NCBI RefSeq assembly: GCF_026191355.1
Contig: NZ_JAPHOQ010000019.1
Coordinates: 1-64,000 of the forward strand
Length of the DNA stretch: 64,000 nucleotides
Origin: Legionella sheltonii
GTDB lineage: Bacteria; Pseudomonadota; Gammaproteobacteria; Legionellales; Legionellaceae
Direction of reading: 5' to 3'
In this document: positions 28,641-40,698 of the stretch, piece after piece
How the letters are laid out: each line of letters starts with the position of its first letter
Position numbering within the stretch: position 1 is the first letter of the stretch
The notes under the pieces: model-generated
Seen by the model: only the letters and a program-made list of their open reading frames with translations
Database searches by the model: none
Told to the model about the DNA's origin: nothing
Program-made: the position numbers and the translations under genes

Positions 28641-29701
28641 TTTTATCCGAATTAAAAATTCATCACCTCCGTAATCTTTCATCAGTTCAACTCGATTTAA
28701 GTCCCCGATTTAATTTTATATTCGGGGCAAATGGAAGTGGCAAAACATCCATCCTCGAAGGGCTTTATCTTTTAAGTTGTGGTCATTCATTTCGCTCTCG
28801 CGAAATTTCTCCAATTATTTCCTATGAGCAAACTTCTTTAACGGTGTTTGCTCGTGCACAACAACAAGAGACGATAAGTATCCAAAAATCTTATTCTGAA
28901 CCGACTCAAATTAAATTAAACAATCAATTTTGTTCCACCACCAGTCAATTGGCTTATGCTTTACCCTGCCAGGTTTTTTACTCTGATATTTTTCAAATTA
29001 TCGATGCGGGACCTTCCGTGCGTCGCAGCTTATTGGATTGGGGACTGTTTCACGTGAAACATAATTATCTTTCCATTTGGAAAGAGTATAAAAGGGTGCT
29101 CAAACAGCGTAATGCGCTTTTACGACAGCACGCTCCTTATGATCATTTCATCCCCTGGGATAATTTGTTAAGTCAATTTGCTAATCAACTTCATTTACTT
29201 CGCAAGGACTATTTTGCGCAATGGTCTTGCGCATTTATAGACGTTTTAAAAGAGCTAACTCCACTTGACTGCACGCTGAGCTACTATAAAGGGTGGGATA
29301 AAAGAAATACGGGCAAAGACTTGGTGGACATATTACAAGAAGGGTTTGCCAGTGATAACCAAAAGGCGTATACCCAGTTTGGCGCTCATCAAGCGGATAT
29401 TCTGATTGAGGTCAATCACAATAAGGCCAAACAAGTTTTGTCACGAGGGCAACAAAAAATAATTTTGTTTGCAATGCGCTTAGCACAAGCAAATTTGTTA
29501 ACAAACGATTGTTTGTATTTAATAGACGATCTTCCAGCCGAGCTCGATGAGCAACATCAAACTAAGTTGATGGCCTATCTTGCAAAAAGAGCAGGTCAAT
29601 ATGTAATTACCTCTACGAGCTATCCTTCTTTATTGGTCCCCACAATCATCGATCAACATCATTTAATCGTACCAATTAGTGACGGTACATTAAATCATTG
29701 A
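28637..29701 (+). CDS. recF: DNA recombination and repair protein RecF
   Basis: This 354-residue SMC-like ATPase has Walker A GANGSGKTSILE near residues 32-43, an ABC-type signature (SRGQQK, about 270), and Walker B LYLIDDLPAELD. RecF with RecO and RecR loads RecA at gaps. It overlaps dnaN by four bases. A perfect parS site lies inside the reading frame at 29046-29061, encoding part of LFHVKHN. Confidence 0.97.
   Translation: MILSELKIHHLRNLSSVQLDLSPRFNFIFGANGSGKTSILEGLYLLSCGHSFRSREISPIISYEQTSLTVFARAQQQETISIQKSYSEPTQIKLNNQFCSTTSQLAYALPCQVFYSDIFQIIDAGPSVRRSLLDWGLFHVKHNYLSIWKEYKRVLKQRNALLRQHAPYDHFIPWDNLLSQFANQLHLLRKDYFAQWSCAFIDVLKELTPLDCTLSYYKGWDKRNTGKDLVDILQEGFASDNQKAYTQFGAHQADILIEVNHNKAKQVLSRGQQKIILFAMRLAQANLLTNDCLYLIDDLPAELDEQHQTKLMAYLAKRAGQYVITSTSYPSLLVPTIIDQHHLIVPISDGTLNH
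29046..29061. promoter_or_regulatory. parS centromere site inside recF
   Basis: The 16-bp perfect palindrome TGTTTCACGTGAAACA matches the bacterial ParB-binding consensus exactly. ParB nucleates here and spreads to organise origin segregation. A site within recF next to the origin is a reasonable location. Confidence 0.93.
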
Positions 29702-29705
29702 CAAT

Positions 29706-29721
29706 TGTTTCACGTGAAACA
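29706..29721. promoter_or_regulatory. parS centromere site after recF
   Basis: This is a second perfect copy of TGTTTCACGTGAAACA, five bases past the recF stop and 660 bp from the first. The rest of the recF-gyrB gap (29722-29915) shows no accepted gene and presumably holds the gyrB promoter. Confidence 0.93.
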
Positions 29722-29903
29722 AAAAGGAAAGGGCAAACTCAATTGGATGTAAAACTACAAGAGAGGAAGTCTTTAATTCCTCGCAAATGTCTTTCATCAT
29801 AACTGGCCAATCCTCATGAATGTAAAGATACTCGATGAGATATAAACGCAGCTCAAAATATGCTATGATAAAGTATTCAGAATAGAACACCACGAAAGGT
29901 TAA

Positions 29904-32333
<2,430 letters not shown>

Positions 32334-32351
32334 CAACGAGCGCAAGCTTGA

Positions 32352-32454
32352 AGGGCTTGTTTCCATTCTTATTATTGTGCACAAATGGTCATGTTATCCC
32401 GAGCATAACGTGAACCTGCTAGCTGCCCAAGCTAAAGAAATGGAAACAGACCCT
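32352..32454. repeat. 103-bp inverted-repeat element after gyrB
   Basis: The ends AGGGCTTGTTTCCATT and AATGGAAACAGACCCT are inverted repeats with two mismatches, followed by CTT/AAG extension. An inner hairpin (GTTAT...ATAAC) lies between them. The element has no ORF. It could be a miniature transposable element; the GGG(T/C)(C/T)TGTT ends resemble those of another repeat at 40499. It might also act as a gyrB terminator. Confidence 0.5.
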
Positions 32455-32828
32455 AGTAGGCCATGAACATACAAAATTCATTGCATCGAATCATGAGTCC
32501 ATCCTAATAGCTGCAAAAAAGTATTCTAAATCAAGCAAATGGATCACCTAAAACAATTCTGGACAAATGATAGCACCTATGACAGGATATCTATCACTAT
32601 TAGTTTACTTTAAAAATCGCATATCATTCTCGCTAAAAGGAAATGACTAAGGTCGAGTTTGGTTCTCATCGCTCCTTTAAGACTATGTATTGAATGATGT
32701 CCAAAATGCTCCTTGCATAAGTAGGATTTATTTCATAAGCAATGGAGTATTCGAAATCTGTTATTTCTTATTCAAGAAACATTTTTGAGTTTTATGGCTG
32801 TAAGGATTTAACTATACAAGGAGATGCT
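32455..32828. other. Upstream region of the sedolisin gene
   Basis: About 370 bases hold no supported gene or repeat. An in-frame upstream ATG at 32742 would extend the protease by 29 residues. That extension has no signal-peptide character, and the good ribosome binding site lies at 32820-32825, so I regard the stretch as non-coding. Confidence 0.4.
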
Positions 32829-34043
32829 ATGAAATTAAAATTAAATGGACTGCCATTTAAACTTCTAGTTACACCAGTTGTATTAGGTTTATTGAGTGTG
32901 CAGGCTTATGCTTTGCCAACAGCCCCAGGGATAGCACATCATCCCATTCATTATAAACCCAATACTCCTCACTTTATGCCTACTGGATTAACGCCAAGCC
33001 AAATTCGAGTTGCCTATGGGTTTAATTCTGTGAATGCTCAAGGGAAAGGACAGGTTATTGCAATTGTAGATGCATATGATGACCCAAAAATCGAATCAGA
33101 TTTAGCAGTATTCTCAAAACACTTTGGTTTGCCTGCATGCACTACAGCAAATGGGTGTTTTAAAAAAATATATGCTACGGGTAGAAAGCCAAGAACAGAC
33201 GCAGGTTGGGCTGGAGAAATTGCTTTAGATGTTGAGTGGGCACATGCTGTGGCACCGGCAGCAAAAATCATTTTAGTTGAAGCTGCAAATGATCAAATGG
33301 ATAGTTTATTTAAAGCCGTGCAAGTGGCAGTAAAAAATGGAGCTACCGTGGTTTCCATGAGCTGGGGTGGCAGTGAGTTTGCTGGCCAAACCTCCTATGA
33401 CGCGGTGTTTAATAATCCAAAAGTAACCTTTACTGCATCCTCTGGTGATAGTGGCGCAGGAACCATTTATCCCGCATCATCTCCATATGTCTTGGCTGTA
33501 GGTGGAACTACTTTAAATGTTGACTCCTATGGAAACTATCAAGGAGAAGAGGCGTGGTCAGGTAGTGGTGGCGGAGTTAGCTCAGTAGAAGCTTGGCCAG
33601 ATTATCAAAAAAATCTACCAATCCCTCAATCAAACAATATGCGCGGGGTTCCTGATGTAGCATATAACGCTGATCCAGAAACAGGATTTTCAGTTTATAA
33701 CTCCGTTCCAAGCAGTGATGGTGTAGGCTGGGCCGTAGTTGGTGGTACCAGTGCGGGTGCACCTCAATGGGCGGGAATCGTTGCGGTTGCTAATTCACTC
33801 TATGGTAAAGTATTTGGTGGCCATTTTGTGAATATATTATATGCTGCAGCAAACCCTAATGGTGGAAAATACCATTACAATTATAACGACATCACCTCTG
33901 GAACTAACGGCGACTGTGGTTACTATTGTACTGCTCAAGAAGGTTATGACTATGTAACGGGTTTAGGCTCACCAGAACTTGGCAGCTTGATTCCAGATTT
34001 ACCGAATTATCAACTGATAGATATTCCGCCAGTCAATAAGTAA
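32829..34043 (+). CDS. Secreted sedolisin (S53) family serine-carboxyl protease
   Basis: From ATG 32829 (AAGGAG seven bases upstream) the protein has 404 residues. A signal peptide (about 1-28, ending SVQAYA) is followed directly by a catalytic domain with no long pro-region. The S53 catalytic set is visible: Glu130 and Asp134 (GEIALDVEW), Asp207 (SSGDSGA) and Ser308 in GGTSAGAP. The Glu-Asp spacing of four matches sedolisins. Such enzymes act outside the cell at acid pH. Lack of the typical pro-domain is unusual and may mean a different maturation route. Confidence 0.87.
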   Translation: MKLKLNGLPFKLLVTPVVLGLLSVQAYALPTAPGIAHHPIHYKPNTPHFMPTGLTPSQIRVAYGFNSVNAQGKGQVIAIVDAYDDPKIESDLAVFSKHFGLPACTTANGCFKKIYATGRKPRTDAGWAGEIALDVEWAHAVAPAAKIILVEAANDQMDSLFKAVQVAVKNGATVVSMSWGGSEFAGQTSYDAVFNNPKVTFTASSGDSGAGTIYPASSPYVLAVGGTTLNVDSYGNYQGEEAWSGSGGGVSSVEAWPDYQKNLPIPQSNNMRGVPDVAYNADPETGFSVYNSVPSSDGVGWAVVGGTSAGAPQWAGIVAVANSLYGKVFGGHFVNILYAAANPNGGKYHYNYNDITSGTNGDCGYYCTAQEGYDYVTGLGSPELGSLIPDLPNYQLIDIPPVNK

Positions 34044-34048
34044 AGCCC

Positions 34049-34085
34049 AAACTCTTGATTGAATTCAAAACTCAATCAAGAGTTT
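34049..34085 (+). terminator. Strong hairpin after the sedolisin gene
   Basis: AAACTCTTGATTGA at 34049-34062 pairs perfectly over 14 bp with 34072-34085, with a nine-base loop. It begins six bases after the stop codon. Only a short T run is present, being part of the stem. Confidence 0.75.
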
Positions 34086-34312
34086 CCTCCTTAAAAAATA
34101 CCCCCCTGAAATAACAGGATCTCAAAAAAATCAGGGCTGATTACCTTGTAGCATTTGTGAAACAGCAAAATCAAAGCCCTTGAAAGAGATAAAGTTTTTT
34201 ATAAATTTCATCTGCAAAAAAACAGCAAAAACTTTTGATTGAGTAACCAACTGTACATATGTATAATCCGCACGCTTTATGAACCTAAATTTGACATATC
34301 TTTGAGGCAAAT

Positions 34313-35176
34313 ATGATTTTTGTAATTATTGGCGGAGCATCGGGTTCCGGAAAGACAGGCTTATCTCATCATCTATTAAACAAATTAAAAAAAACTGGAA
34401 CAAGCGCGCAAATATTAAACATGGATGATTATTATAAAGAATGCCCAAAGGATGTTAATCTCGAAGACTATCGAAAAAATACTAATTTTGATACACCTGA
34501 AATGCTCCATTTAGATTTATTGATCACTCATATTGGCGAGTTGCATCAAGGAAAATCGATCACTAAGCCCATTTTTGATTTCAAAACGAACAGTCGCATC
34601 GATGAAGAGCAGGTGGCCCCATCCGATGTGATTATTCTGGAAGGGATTTTTGCGCAATATTTTTATAAAAAATATTGGTCATCGGATGTGCCGGTAGTCA
34701 CAGCGAATATTGCCACGGACAATTATTCAGACATCATTGAGCGCCGTATTAATCGCGATATGAACGAGCGCGGCCGAATTCGTTGCGATAGTATCAAACA
34801 GGAAAGAAAATACGTTGGTCCAGGATTCTTAAGATTTACTGCAAGTAGTTCCATGGGGGCCGACGTTTATGTTACCAATGAGCATAGTGATGGAGTAGAA
34901 GGACAGAACTTCATTTTAGATACAGCAGCCGATGAAATTATCGCTGTAATAGGCCAAAAAATTGAAGAAATAAATGTTGTAGCGACACAAACCAAAAAAA
35001 GTGCACCCAATCCCCAAGAACTTATAGCTAAGAGCCATCTTATCGCGGGAACCTTGTTCCACACACGTAAATTTGAGGGGCATTTTAGTGGCGTGTTTGG
35101 TGATTTTAAAGGGAAGTTTGTCAGAGAATTTTCTGAAGAGGAAGCAGAAAAAATCACTGCGTCATATAAACCCTAG
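34313..35176 (+). CDS. Uridine kinase-like P-loop kinase
   Basis: This 287-residue protein has Walker A GGASGSGKTGLSHH near the N-terminus (about 7-20), then LNMDDYYK (about 38-45) and IILEGIFA (about 107-114). These are the motifs of the uridine kinase/phosphoribulokinase family. Residues after about 205 form an extra C-terminal part not seen in plain Udk. The usual role is phosphorylation of uridine or cytidine; the substrate here is not proven. GAGG precedes the ATG. Confidence 0.75.
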   Translation: MIFVIIGGASGSGKTGLSHHLLNKLKKTGTSAQILNMDDYYKECPKDVNLEDYRKNTNFDTPEMLHLDLLITHIGELHQGKSITKPIFDFKTNSRIDEEQVAPSDVIILEGIFAQYFYKKYWSSDVPVVTANIATDNYSDIIERRINRDMNERGRIRCDSIKQERKYVGPGFLRFTASSSMGADVYVTNEHSDGVEGQNFILDTAADEIIAVIGQKIEEINVVATQTKKSAPNPQELIAKSHLIAGTLFHTRKFEGHFSGVFGDFKGKFVREFSEEEAEKITASYKP

Positions 35177-35246
35177 AAAATAGTTATCTGAGATCGTATT
35201 GAGAGTTTGGGCCCAAAAAAAGCGCTGCATTGAGGATGTATTTTGT

Positions 35247-35384
35247 GTTGGGCCAAGACCCAACCATTATGGTGTTGTGGTGCTCTAAAAATTTGGAGGA
35301 GCAAATCTAAGGCACAACAACACCATACTTACAATGGAGTAATCTCTCTTCGTACCAGCCATGGCCGGAAGAGAGATTTTTTCT
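35247..35384 (+). ncRNA. Structured RNA candidate with terminator
   Basis: Three hairpins in a row occupy a gene-free gap. GTTGGG/CCCAAC lies at 35247-35264. A 16-bp stem with one mismatch pairs 35268-35283 with 35312-35327. An 11-bp stem AATCTCTCTTC/GAAGAGAGATT lies at 35341-35351/35368-35378, followed by TTTTTTC, a good intrinsic terminator. An alternative pairing TGCTC/GAGCA (35281-35285/35299-35303) competes with the large stem. The next gene downstream is on the opposite strand, so a free small RNA or a long 3' UTR of the kinase mRNA is likelier than a riboswitch leader. Confidence 0.5.
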
Positions 35385-35569
35385 TATGGAGAAATAAGAT
35401 ATATTAAGCGTTTAGTGTGCCGCATCCTTGCAGCGAAGTACATCCCATGTACTGGTCCCTTAGTTTGACTTCCTGTCAGACGAATCCGTGTCATCCCTTT
35501 GAATTAGAGTATAGCCTTTTGGCTGTTGTTGTCATTGCGTGGATGGAGCAACACAATGTAAGAAATGTC

Positions 35570-36613
35570 TCAAAGAGTAGGTCGTGTTGTCTTAGACAGG
35601 CTCTTAGGCTCCTGTTGGGTGATGCAATGGATTCCCCCTCCTCCGGCAAATACATCCAGTGCATCAATTTGCGAAATATGATAGCCCGGGTATAACTGCG
35701 AGAATAACTGATAGGCTGCCTGGTCGTGTTGTGCATAACCAAAAGCAGGCATGACGATTCCCTTATTGGCCAAATAAAAATTAATGTAGGATAAAGTTAA
35801 TCGTTCTCCATCAAGATAGGTGGCTGGTGGTTGCTCAACCGTATAAACCTCCAACTTTCGTCCTTTTGCGTCAGTCGCAGATTTAAGAATTTCCAGGTTC
35901 TCATGCAAAGTTGCATAATTAGGATCTTCCTTATCATGAGTAATAAGGCAAAGCACTTTTCCGGGGGCAATAAAACAAGCGATTTCATCAATATGACCAT
36001 CAGTTTCATCCCCTAATAACCCCTTGTTTAACCAAATAATTTTCTGAGCACCCAGAAAATCATACAAATAATGTTCAATCTCTTGTTGGCTGAGCTTGGG
36101 GTTACGGTTTTCATTAAGCAGGCATTCGCGCGAAGTGAGTATAGTTCCTTCTCCATCGACGTGAAATGAACCACCTTCCATAACCAACGGCGCTGAAAAG
36201 GCCAGGGCATGAGTCTGCTTTAAGATTGCTCCTGCAATTTGGTTATCCAGCGCACAATCTTGATAGTTACCACCCCAAGCATTATGTATCCAATCAACTC
36301 CCGCTAATTGTTGGTGCTGATTTAATAAGAAAGTAGGTCCTGTATCTCGGGTCCATGAGTCATTAATAGGTAGTGTGAACAACGTAACTCGATCACCACA
36401 TAGGTTTGTGGCTGATTCTTCATCCCCTGGATTGACCAGCATGGTTACTGGTTCATACTGGGCTATAGCTTGAGCAACCCGTGCGTAGGCACTGCGTGCT
36501 TTTTGGAGGCCAATTTTAGACCATGTTTCAAGATGACAAGGCCATGCCATCCAACACCGCTCATGAGGATGCCACTCAGCGGGCATAAAAAATCCACTTT
36601 GTTTTGGTGTCAT
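35570..36613 (-). CDS. aguA: Agmatine deiminase
   Basis: The start at 36613 ([20 protein letters not shown]) gives 347 residues. It is two bases from the speA stop and is served by GGAGA inside the speA end. Family motifs are WMAWP near the N-terminus, [31 protein letters not shown] and the catalytic-Cys loop [13 protein letters not shown] near the C-terminus. It converts agmatine to N-carbamoylputrescine and ammonia. It is the third gene of aguB-speA-aguA. Confidence 0.94.
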   Translation of the reverse strand: MTPKQSGFFMPAEWHPHERCWMAWPCHLETWSKIGLQKARSAYARVAQAIAQYEPVTMLVNPGDEESATNLCGDRVTLFTLPINDSWTRDTGPTFLLNQHQQLAGVDWIHNAWGGNYQDCALDNQIAGAILKQTHALAFSAPLVMEGGSFHVDGEGTILTSRECLLNENRNPKLSQQEIEHYLYDFLGAQKIIWLNKGLLGDETDGHIDEIACFIAPGKVLCLITHDKEDPNYATLHENLEILKSATDAKGRKLEVYTVEQPPATYLDGERLTLSYINFYLANKGIVMPAFGYAQHDQAAYQLFSQLYPGYHISQIDALDVFAGGGGIHCITQQEPKSLSKTTRPTL

Positions 36614-36614
36614 C

Positions 36615-38534
36615 TTATTTTCTCCGAATATGTTCATCTAAATAGGTTAATTGAGAAAAAATGCTTCTTAATTCATTTAAATACAAAAGCGTCGTTTCCT
36701 TAGGTAGTTCTGCATGAATTAATTGTTTCTCATAGGATTGGACTAATTTTTTGGTATCAAAATGAGCGAGGTTCAGCACATTAGTTACTGTATCGCCACT
36801 GACCAAATCATTAAGTTCAAATTGCCCATCGTCAAACAGTTTGACATCCAAGGAATTGGTATCCCCGAATAAATTATGCAAATTACCCAATATTTCTTGG
36901 TAAGCACCCACCAAGAAAAAACCTAATGAGTACGGATTGTTATTGTCGTATGGAGGAAGCATTAGGGTTGAATTCACACAGGAACTACCAAGGTATTCTT
37001 TAATGGTTCCATCTGAATCACAAGTTAAATCTTGCAAAACACTGTGCATGTACGGTGTTTGGGTAAGCTGTGAAATTGGGGCTATTGGAAAGATTTGGCC
37101 TATGGCCCACGCATCCGGAATCGATTGGAAAAATGAGATATTACAAAAGACCTTAACGGCCATATCTTCATTGATTTTTGCCAACAAAGTTTCTTCAGAA
37201 GGGTTTTCCACATTGAGGCGTTCTTTAAGCTCCAGGCATATATTGGTATAAAATGCCTCTACTTTAGCCTTCTCCTGCAAACTAATAACTCCATGCTTGA
37301 ACAAAGAATGGGCCTCATTTAATGAATGTTCTGCATAGTTATATATTTCAATAGGTGAGCTTGCAGTAATGGAGTGATACGTATCATAGATATCACGAAT
37401 CACATGGGAGTCTTCATCCGTAATTTCTGGAAGCGAGGGCGCTTTATTCATTATTTCTATATCACTAATATCAGAAATTAATACCGCATGATGAGCGGTT
37501 AAGGCACGTCCTGATTCGGAAATAATATTGGGCTCGGGAACATTGGCTTCCTGACACAGATATTGAATGGCTAGGAGAATATGTGTGGCATATTCATGGA
37601 TGCTGTAATTCATGGAGCAGCCCTGATTGGAATGGGTTCCTTCATAATCCACACTGAGTCCACCACCGACGTCAATGGTATCGATGGGTGCATCTAATTG
37701 GCGCAACTCAACATAGTACCGGGATACTTCCTGCATGCAATGGCGTATATCGTGAATGTTGGCAATTTGTGACCCCAGATGACAATGCATCAGCTGTAAG
37801 CAATCGAGCATATTATGGGCTTTTAATTTATTGACCAACTCGAGTACCTGCTTGGCGGTAAGGCCAAATTTGGATTTGACGCCGCCAGTGTGTTCCCATT
37901 TTCCGGCGCTTTTACTGATTAAACGGATGCGAACACCAAGAGAGGGTTTTATTTTTAAGCGAGCTGATTCTTTTAAAATAATATCCAGCTCCGAGATTTT
38001 CTCAATAACAATAAAAACCTTGTGTCCCATTTGCTGAGCAATAAGCGCCGTACGTATGTAGTAACTGTCTTTATAACCGTTACATACAATCGTGCTGTGT
38101 TGTTGATTGCCCAACATGCCAATTACTGCCATGAGCTCAGGTTTCGAACCCGCCTCCAGGCCAATCGAGTGATTGGGTGATTTCAACAGTTCGCGAACTA
38201 CGCTTTGTTCTTGGTTCACTTTAATGGGGTAAACCAGCTTGTAATGCCCTGTGTACTCATTTTCTTCTATGGCTTGCGTGAAGGCTTCGTAGATACGGTG
38301 TACACGGTCATGTAAGATATCAGAACAACGGATGAGTAGGGGAAGATGAAGTCCCGCTCTGCTTGCCTCATTAACAATCGCTTGCAGCTCAACACCAGGT
38401 TTCCCCGGTGCTTTGCTTATTTCGATATTTCCTTGAGCATTAATACTGAAGTATCCTTCGCCCCAGTTGTTGATGTTATATAAATTTTCTTCAGGTGATG
38501 CACTGATGTTCATAGGTCGATTTTCCAAAGGCAT
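36615..38534 (-). CDS. speA: Biosynthetic arginine decarboxylase
   Basis: This 639-residue PLP enzyme is of the SpeA type. Lys105 in LVYPIKVNQ is the Schiff-base lysine, and [32 protein letters not shown] and [14 protein letters not shown] blocks follow in order. It makes agmatine from arginine. The ATG shares one base with the aguB stop (TAATG), so expression is coupled. Length fits the family (630-660). Confidence 0.96.
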   Translation of the reverse strand: MPLENRPMNISASPEENLYNINNWGEGYFSINAQGNIEISKAPGKPGVELQAIVNEASRAGLHLPLLIRCSDILHDRVHRIYEAFTQAIEENEYTGHYKLVYPIKVNQEQSVVRELLKSPNHSIGLEAGSKPELMAVIGMLGNQQHSTIVCNGYKDSYYIRTALIAQQMGHKVFIVIEKISELDIILKESARLKIKPSLGVRIRLISKSAGKWEHTGGVKSKFGLTAKQVLELVNKLKAHNMLDCLQLMHCHLGSQIANIHDIRHCMQEVSRYYVELRQLDAPIDTIDVGGGLSVDYEGTHSNQGCSMNYSIHEYATHILLAIQYLCQEANVPEPNIISESGRALTAHHAVLISDISDIEIMNKAPSLPEITDEDSHVIRDIYDTYHSITASSPIEIYNYAEHSLNEAHSLFKHGVISLQEKAKVEAFYTNICLELKERLNVENPSEETLLAKINEDMAVKVFCNISFFQSIPDAWAIGQIFPIAPISQLTQTPYMHSVLQDLTCDSDGTIKEYLGSSCVNSTLMLPPYDNNNPYSLGFFLVGAYQEILGNLHNLFGDTNSLDVKLFDDGQFELNDLVSGDTVTNVLNLAHFDTKKLVQSYEKQLIHAELPKETTLLYLNELRSIFSQLTYLDEHIRRK

Positions 38535-39379
38535 TAGCGTGATTTTACAAGATCATGGTAGGTAGAAGGCTCTCGCTGCTGAGCAAAGGGAAATAATCTT
38601 CCCCACAATGCGCGCTGCTCAAAGTCGAGTTCGGCGACTAATACTGCGGGTTTGTCGCGAGATGCCTGTGCTAAAATTTCACCCATAGGCGTACTAATGA
38701 AGCTGCTACCATAAAACTCTAATCCGTCTTCACAACCAATTCGATTGGCGGCAATGATAAAGGTATTACTCATGATCCCTTGGGCAACCATAACCTTCTG
38801 CCACATGGGTTGCGTATTCACCTCAGGAGCTGTCGGTTCACCACCAATTGCAGTGGGGTATACTAAAACTTCCGTGCCTTTTAAACCATAAATACGCGAC
38901 AACTCTGGAAACCATTGATCATAACAGGTGGGTAAACCCCATTTATGTCCCGCGATTTGGTGGACTGGATAATCGGAGTCTCCAGGTTTAAAGTAGAAAT
39001 TTTCATGGTATTTTTCCCCACTGGGGATGTGTTGTTTTCGAGTGATTCCAATAAGCTCGCCTTTATTGTTATAAGCCACAGCAGTATTGAAACCGGCTTT
39101 TTCGAAAAGTGAGGCGGTGATGCAAATATTATGCGCTTTTGCCATTTGACTGACAAATTGAGCCGTAGGGCCTGTATGGATGTCTTCCATAAATGGGCTA
39201 GGATCTACATTGGCGCGCGTACAGAAATAAGGGCTCAGGGTAAGCTCTTGTAAACAAACGATGGCCGCTCCTTGTTGTGCGGCGGCACTGATTCCGGACG
39301 CTAGTTTGTCTTGATGTTCTTTAGGGTTTTCATGCCATTTTTCTTGCACTAAGGCAACAGTGAGTTTTTCGTGAGTCAT
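38534..39379 (-). CDS. aguB: N-carbamoylputrescine amidase
   Basis: This 281-residue nitrilase-family enzyme has the catalytic triad Glu45 (LQELTLSPYF), Lys115 (RKQHIPSGEKY) and Cys152 (PTCYDQWFPE). It hydrolyses N-carbamoylputrescine to putrescine, CO2 and ammonia. It is first in the operon with speA and aguA, so arginine to agmatine to carbamoylputrescine to putrescine is encoded in one transcript. AAGAGAG precedes the start. Confidence 0.95.
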   Translation of the reverse strand: MTHEKLTVALVQEKWHENPKEHQDKLASGISAAAQQGAAIVCLQELTLSPYFCTRANVDPSPFMEDIHTGPTAQFVSQMAKAHNICITASLFEKAGFNTAVAYNNKGELIGITRKQHIPSGEKYHENFYFKPGDSDYPVHQIAGHKWGLPTCYDQWFPELSRIYGLKGTEVLVYPTAIGGEPTAPEVNTQPMWQKVMVAQGIMSNTFIIAANRIGCEDGLEFYGSSFISTPMGEILAQASRDKPAVLVAELDFEQRALWGRLFPFAQQREPSTYHDLVKSR

Positions 39380-39416
39380 TAATATCTCTCTTGAAATTAA
39401 GGATCAAAATAAAGTG

Positions 39417-39435
39417 CCCTTACTTTGTAAGGGCG
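39417..39435 (-). terminator. Intrinsic terminator between effector candidate and aguB
   Basis: GCCCTTAC/GTAAGGGC forms a perfect 8-bp stem with a three-base loop (39417-39424/39428-39435). On the minus strand it is followed by ACTTTATTTT. It lies just after the stop of the gene at 39443-40435 and before the agu operon, separating the two units. Confidence 0.7.
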
Positions 39436-39442
39436 GACGGGT

Positions 39443-40435
39443 TTAAAACGGAGTGAAATTAGATTCTTCAAAATATTCTTCCTCTTCATTCTCAGATGTT
39501 TTACCCTGAGAGAGTTCGTTTTCAGTGTCAGCTTCACTACTTATGTCAAGTTGTTTCATAGCCATTGATATGTCACTCACGGGAGATGTTGGTGAGCGAT
39601 TAAATAAACTATTTCGATTACTGGCTTGAGACTCATTTTTCTTTTGTTCCGAGCCTTCCTTTTTATTTATGGCATCAGCAATTAATTTGAACGGATTCGT
39701 TGCATCAAAGGCTTCGGTATGCAGTAACTCCAGGTGGCGTTTGACCGATGAGCGGCTGACAGATTCTAACGCACACAATTTTCCGGCAATTGATTCTTCC
39801 TGGCCTTTTAATAAGACACGAAACATATTGACGAACATCCTGCAGCTATCCCCATCATAATCACGGCTGGTAAAAAATTTATCTGGTGTATCACTGAGTA
39901 ACAATTTTTCTATATTGCGACGCAATAAAAATGCATGATGAATTTTTTCATTAAGAATACTCTTAGGAAAAGCGATTCCGACATTGAAAGCGATTTGATG
40001 GCGCTCTTGCTCTGGAACACACAAAGCTAATCGCTCTGCAATTTCTGACTCATTGCTTTCTAATAATTGCTTGGCAAGCGCACTAAATTGAAAGAAAGGT
40101 GCAGGATTAAATTCCTTAGCTGAAAACAAAACATGGGGTGATCTATTTCGGGGATCGAGTAAGGAATTGATGCGTTGTCTCACTTGGTATGCTTCAGTGA
40201 TGACCGAGTGGAAACTATCCTCATTTTTAATTAAGCCACCTAATGCTTTGATGTGATTGCCATATTGTTTGAATTTTGCTTCCGGGCAGGCGGCGATTAG
40301 TTTAGTTGCCATGGCAATTTTTTCTTTACGACTTAAGGTCTCAAATGCCTTAGCATTCTCGGCGAGTGCATCACCATCGCTCAGATGTTCATAGGGATTT
40401 TCTAGGGCAATTAATTCTTCATAAGTAAATACCAT
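39443..40435 (-). CDS. Acidic-tailed effector candidate at the RavA position
   Basis: This 330-residue protein is mostly helical, without signal peptide or membrane segments. After about residue 265 it becomes Ser/Asn/Gln-rich and ends with an acidic stretch (SENEEEEYFEESNF), a classic E-block of Dot/Icm substrates. From memory, L. pneumophila has the effector RavA (lpg0008) just upstream of hfq, so this is probably its counterpart. I could not verify sequence identity. The start has AAGGAGG six bases upstream. The molecular function is unknown. Confidence 0.7.
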   Translation of the reverse strand: MVFTYEELIALENPYEHLSDGDALAENAKAFETLSRKEKIAMATKLIAACPEAKFKQYGNHIKALGGLIKNEDSFHSVITEAYQVRQRINSLLDPRNRSPHVLFSAKEFNPAPFFQFSALAKQLLESNESEIAERLALCVPEQERHQIAFNVGIAFPKSILNEKIHHAFLLRRNIEKLLLSDTPDKFFTSRDYDGDSCRMFVNMFRVLLKGQEESIAGKLCALESVSRSSVKRHLELLHTEAFDATNPFKLIADAINKKEGSEQKKNESQASNRNSLFNRSPTSPVSDISMAMKQLDISSEADTENELSQGKTSENEEEEYFEESNFTPF

Positions 40436-40498
40436 TTAATCCTCCTTAAATTAAGATGAGAAAGGGTACTGAACAATAATACAAAGGAGCTACTCCCT

Positions 40499-40576
40499 GG
40501 GGTCTGTTGACCACTCCACTATCTTGTGCAAAAAAATGCCATTTTGACTCAAGATAGCGAAATTTAAACAGACCCT
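40499..40576. repeat. Imperfect inverted repeat with GGGTCTGTT ends
   Basis: The ends GGGTCTGTT and AACAGACCC are inverted. An inner CTATCTTG is matched by CAAGATAG on the other arm, giving a broken stem of about 30 bp over 78 bases. The outer sequence resembles the repeat after gyrB. It lies between the divergent effector candidate and hfq. It may be a miniature mobile element or a regulatory hairpin. Confidence 0.45.
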
Positions 40577-40698
40577 ATAGTAACGGATTAAAATCGAACT
40601 GTCATGAAATTAATCTAAAGTTTTCTGAAAAAATGTCGAATAAGTGATCAGATGCATGTTTTGCCTTTAAAAAATACAATAACAATAAGGAGTAGGCA

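Noticed and set aside
29690..29893. 67-codon minus-strand ORF in the recF-gyrB gap
   Set aside because: It runs over a parS site and has no family-like features. The gap more likely holds the gyrB promoter.
32742..32828. 29-residue upstream extension of the sedolisin ORF
   Set aside because: It lacks signal-peptide character, and the ribosome binding site AAGGAG directly precedes the ATG at 32829.
35177..35384. Riboswitch controlling a downstream gene
   Set aside because: No plus-strand gene follows the terminator, so a free RNA or 3' UTR is the better reading.
38130..38160. Sequence resembling a tRNA T-loop (GGTTTCGAACCC)
   Set aside because: It lies inside the speA reading frame and has no matching acceptor, D or anticodon stems.
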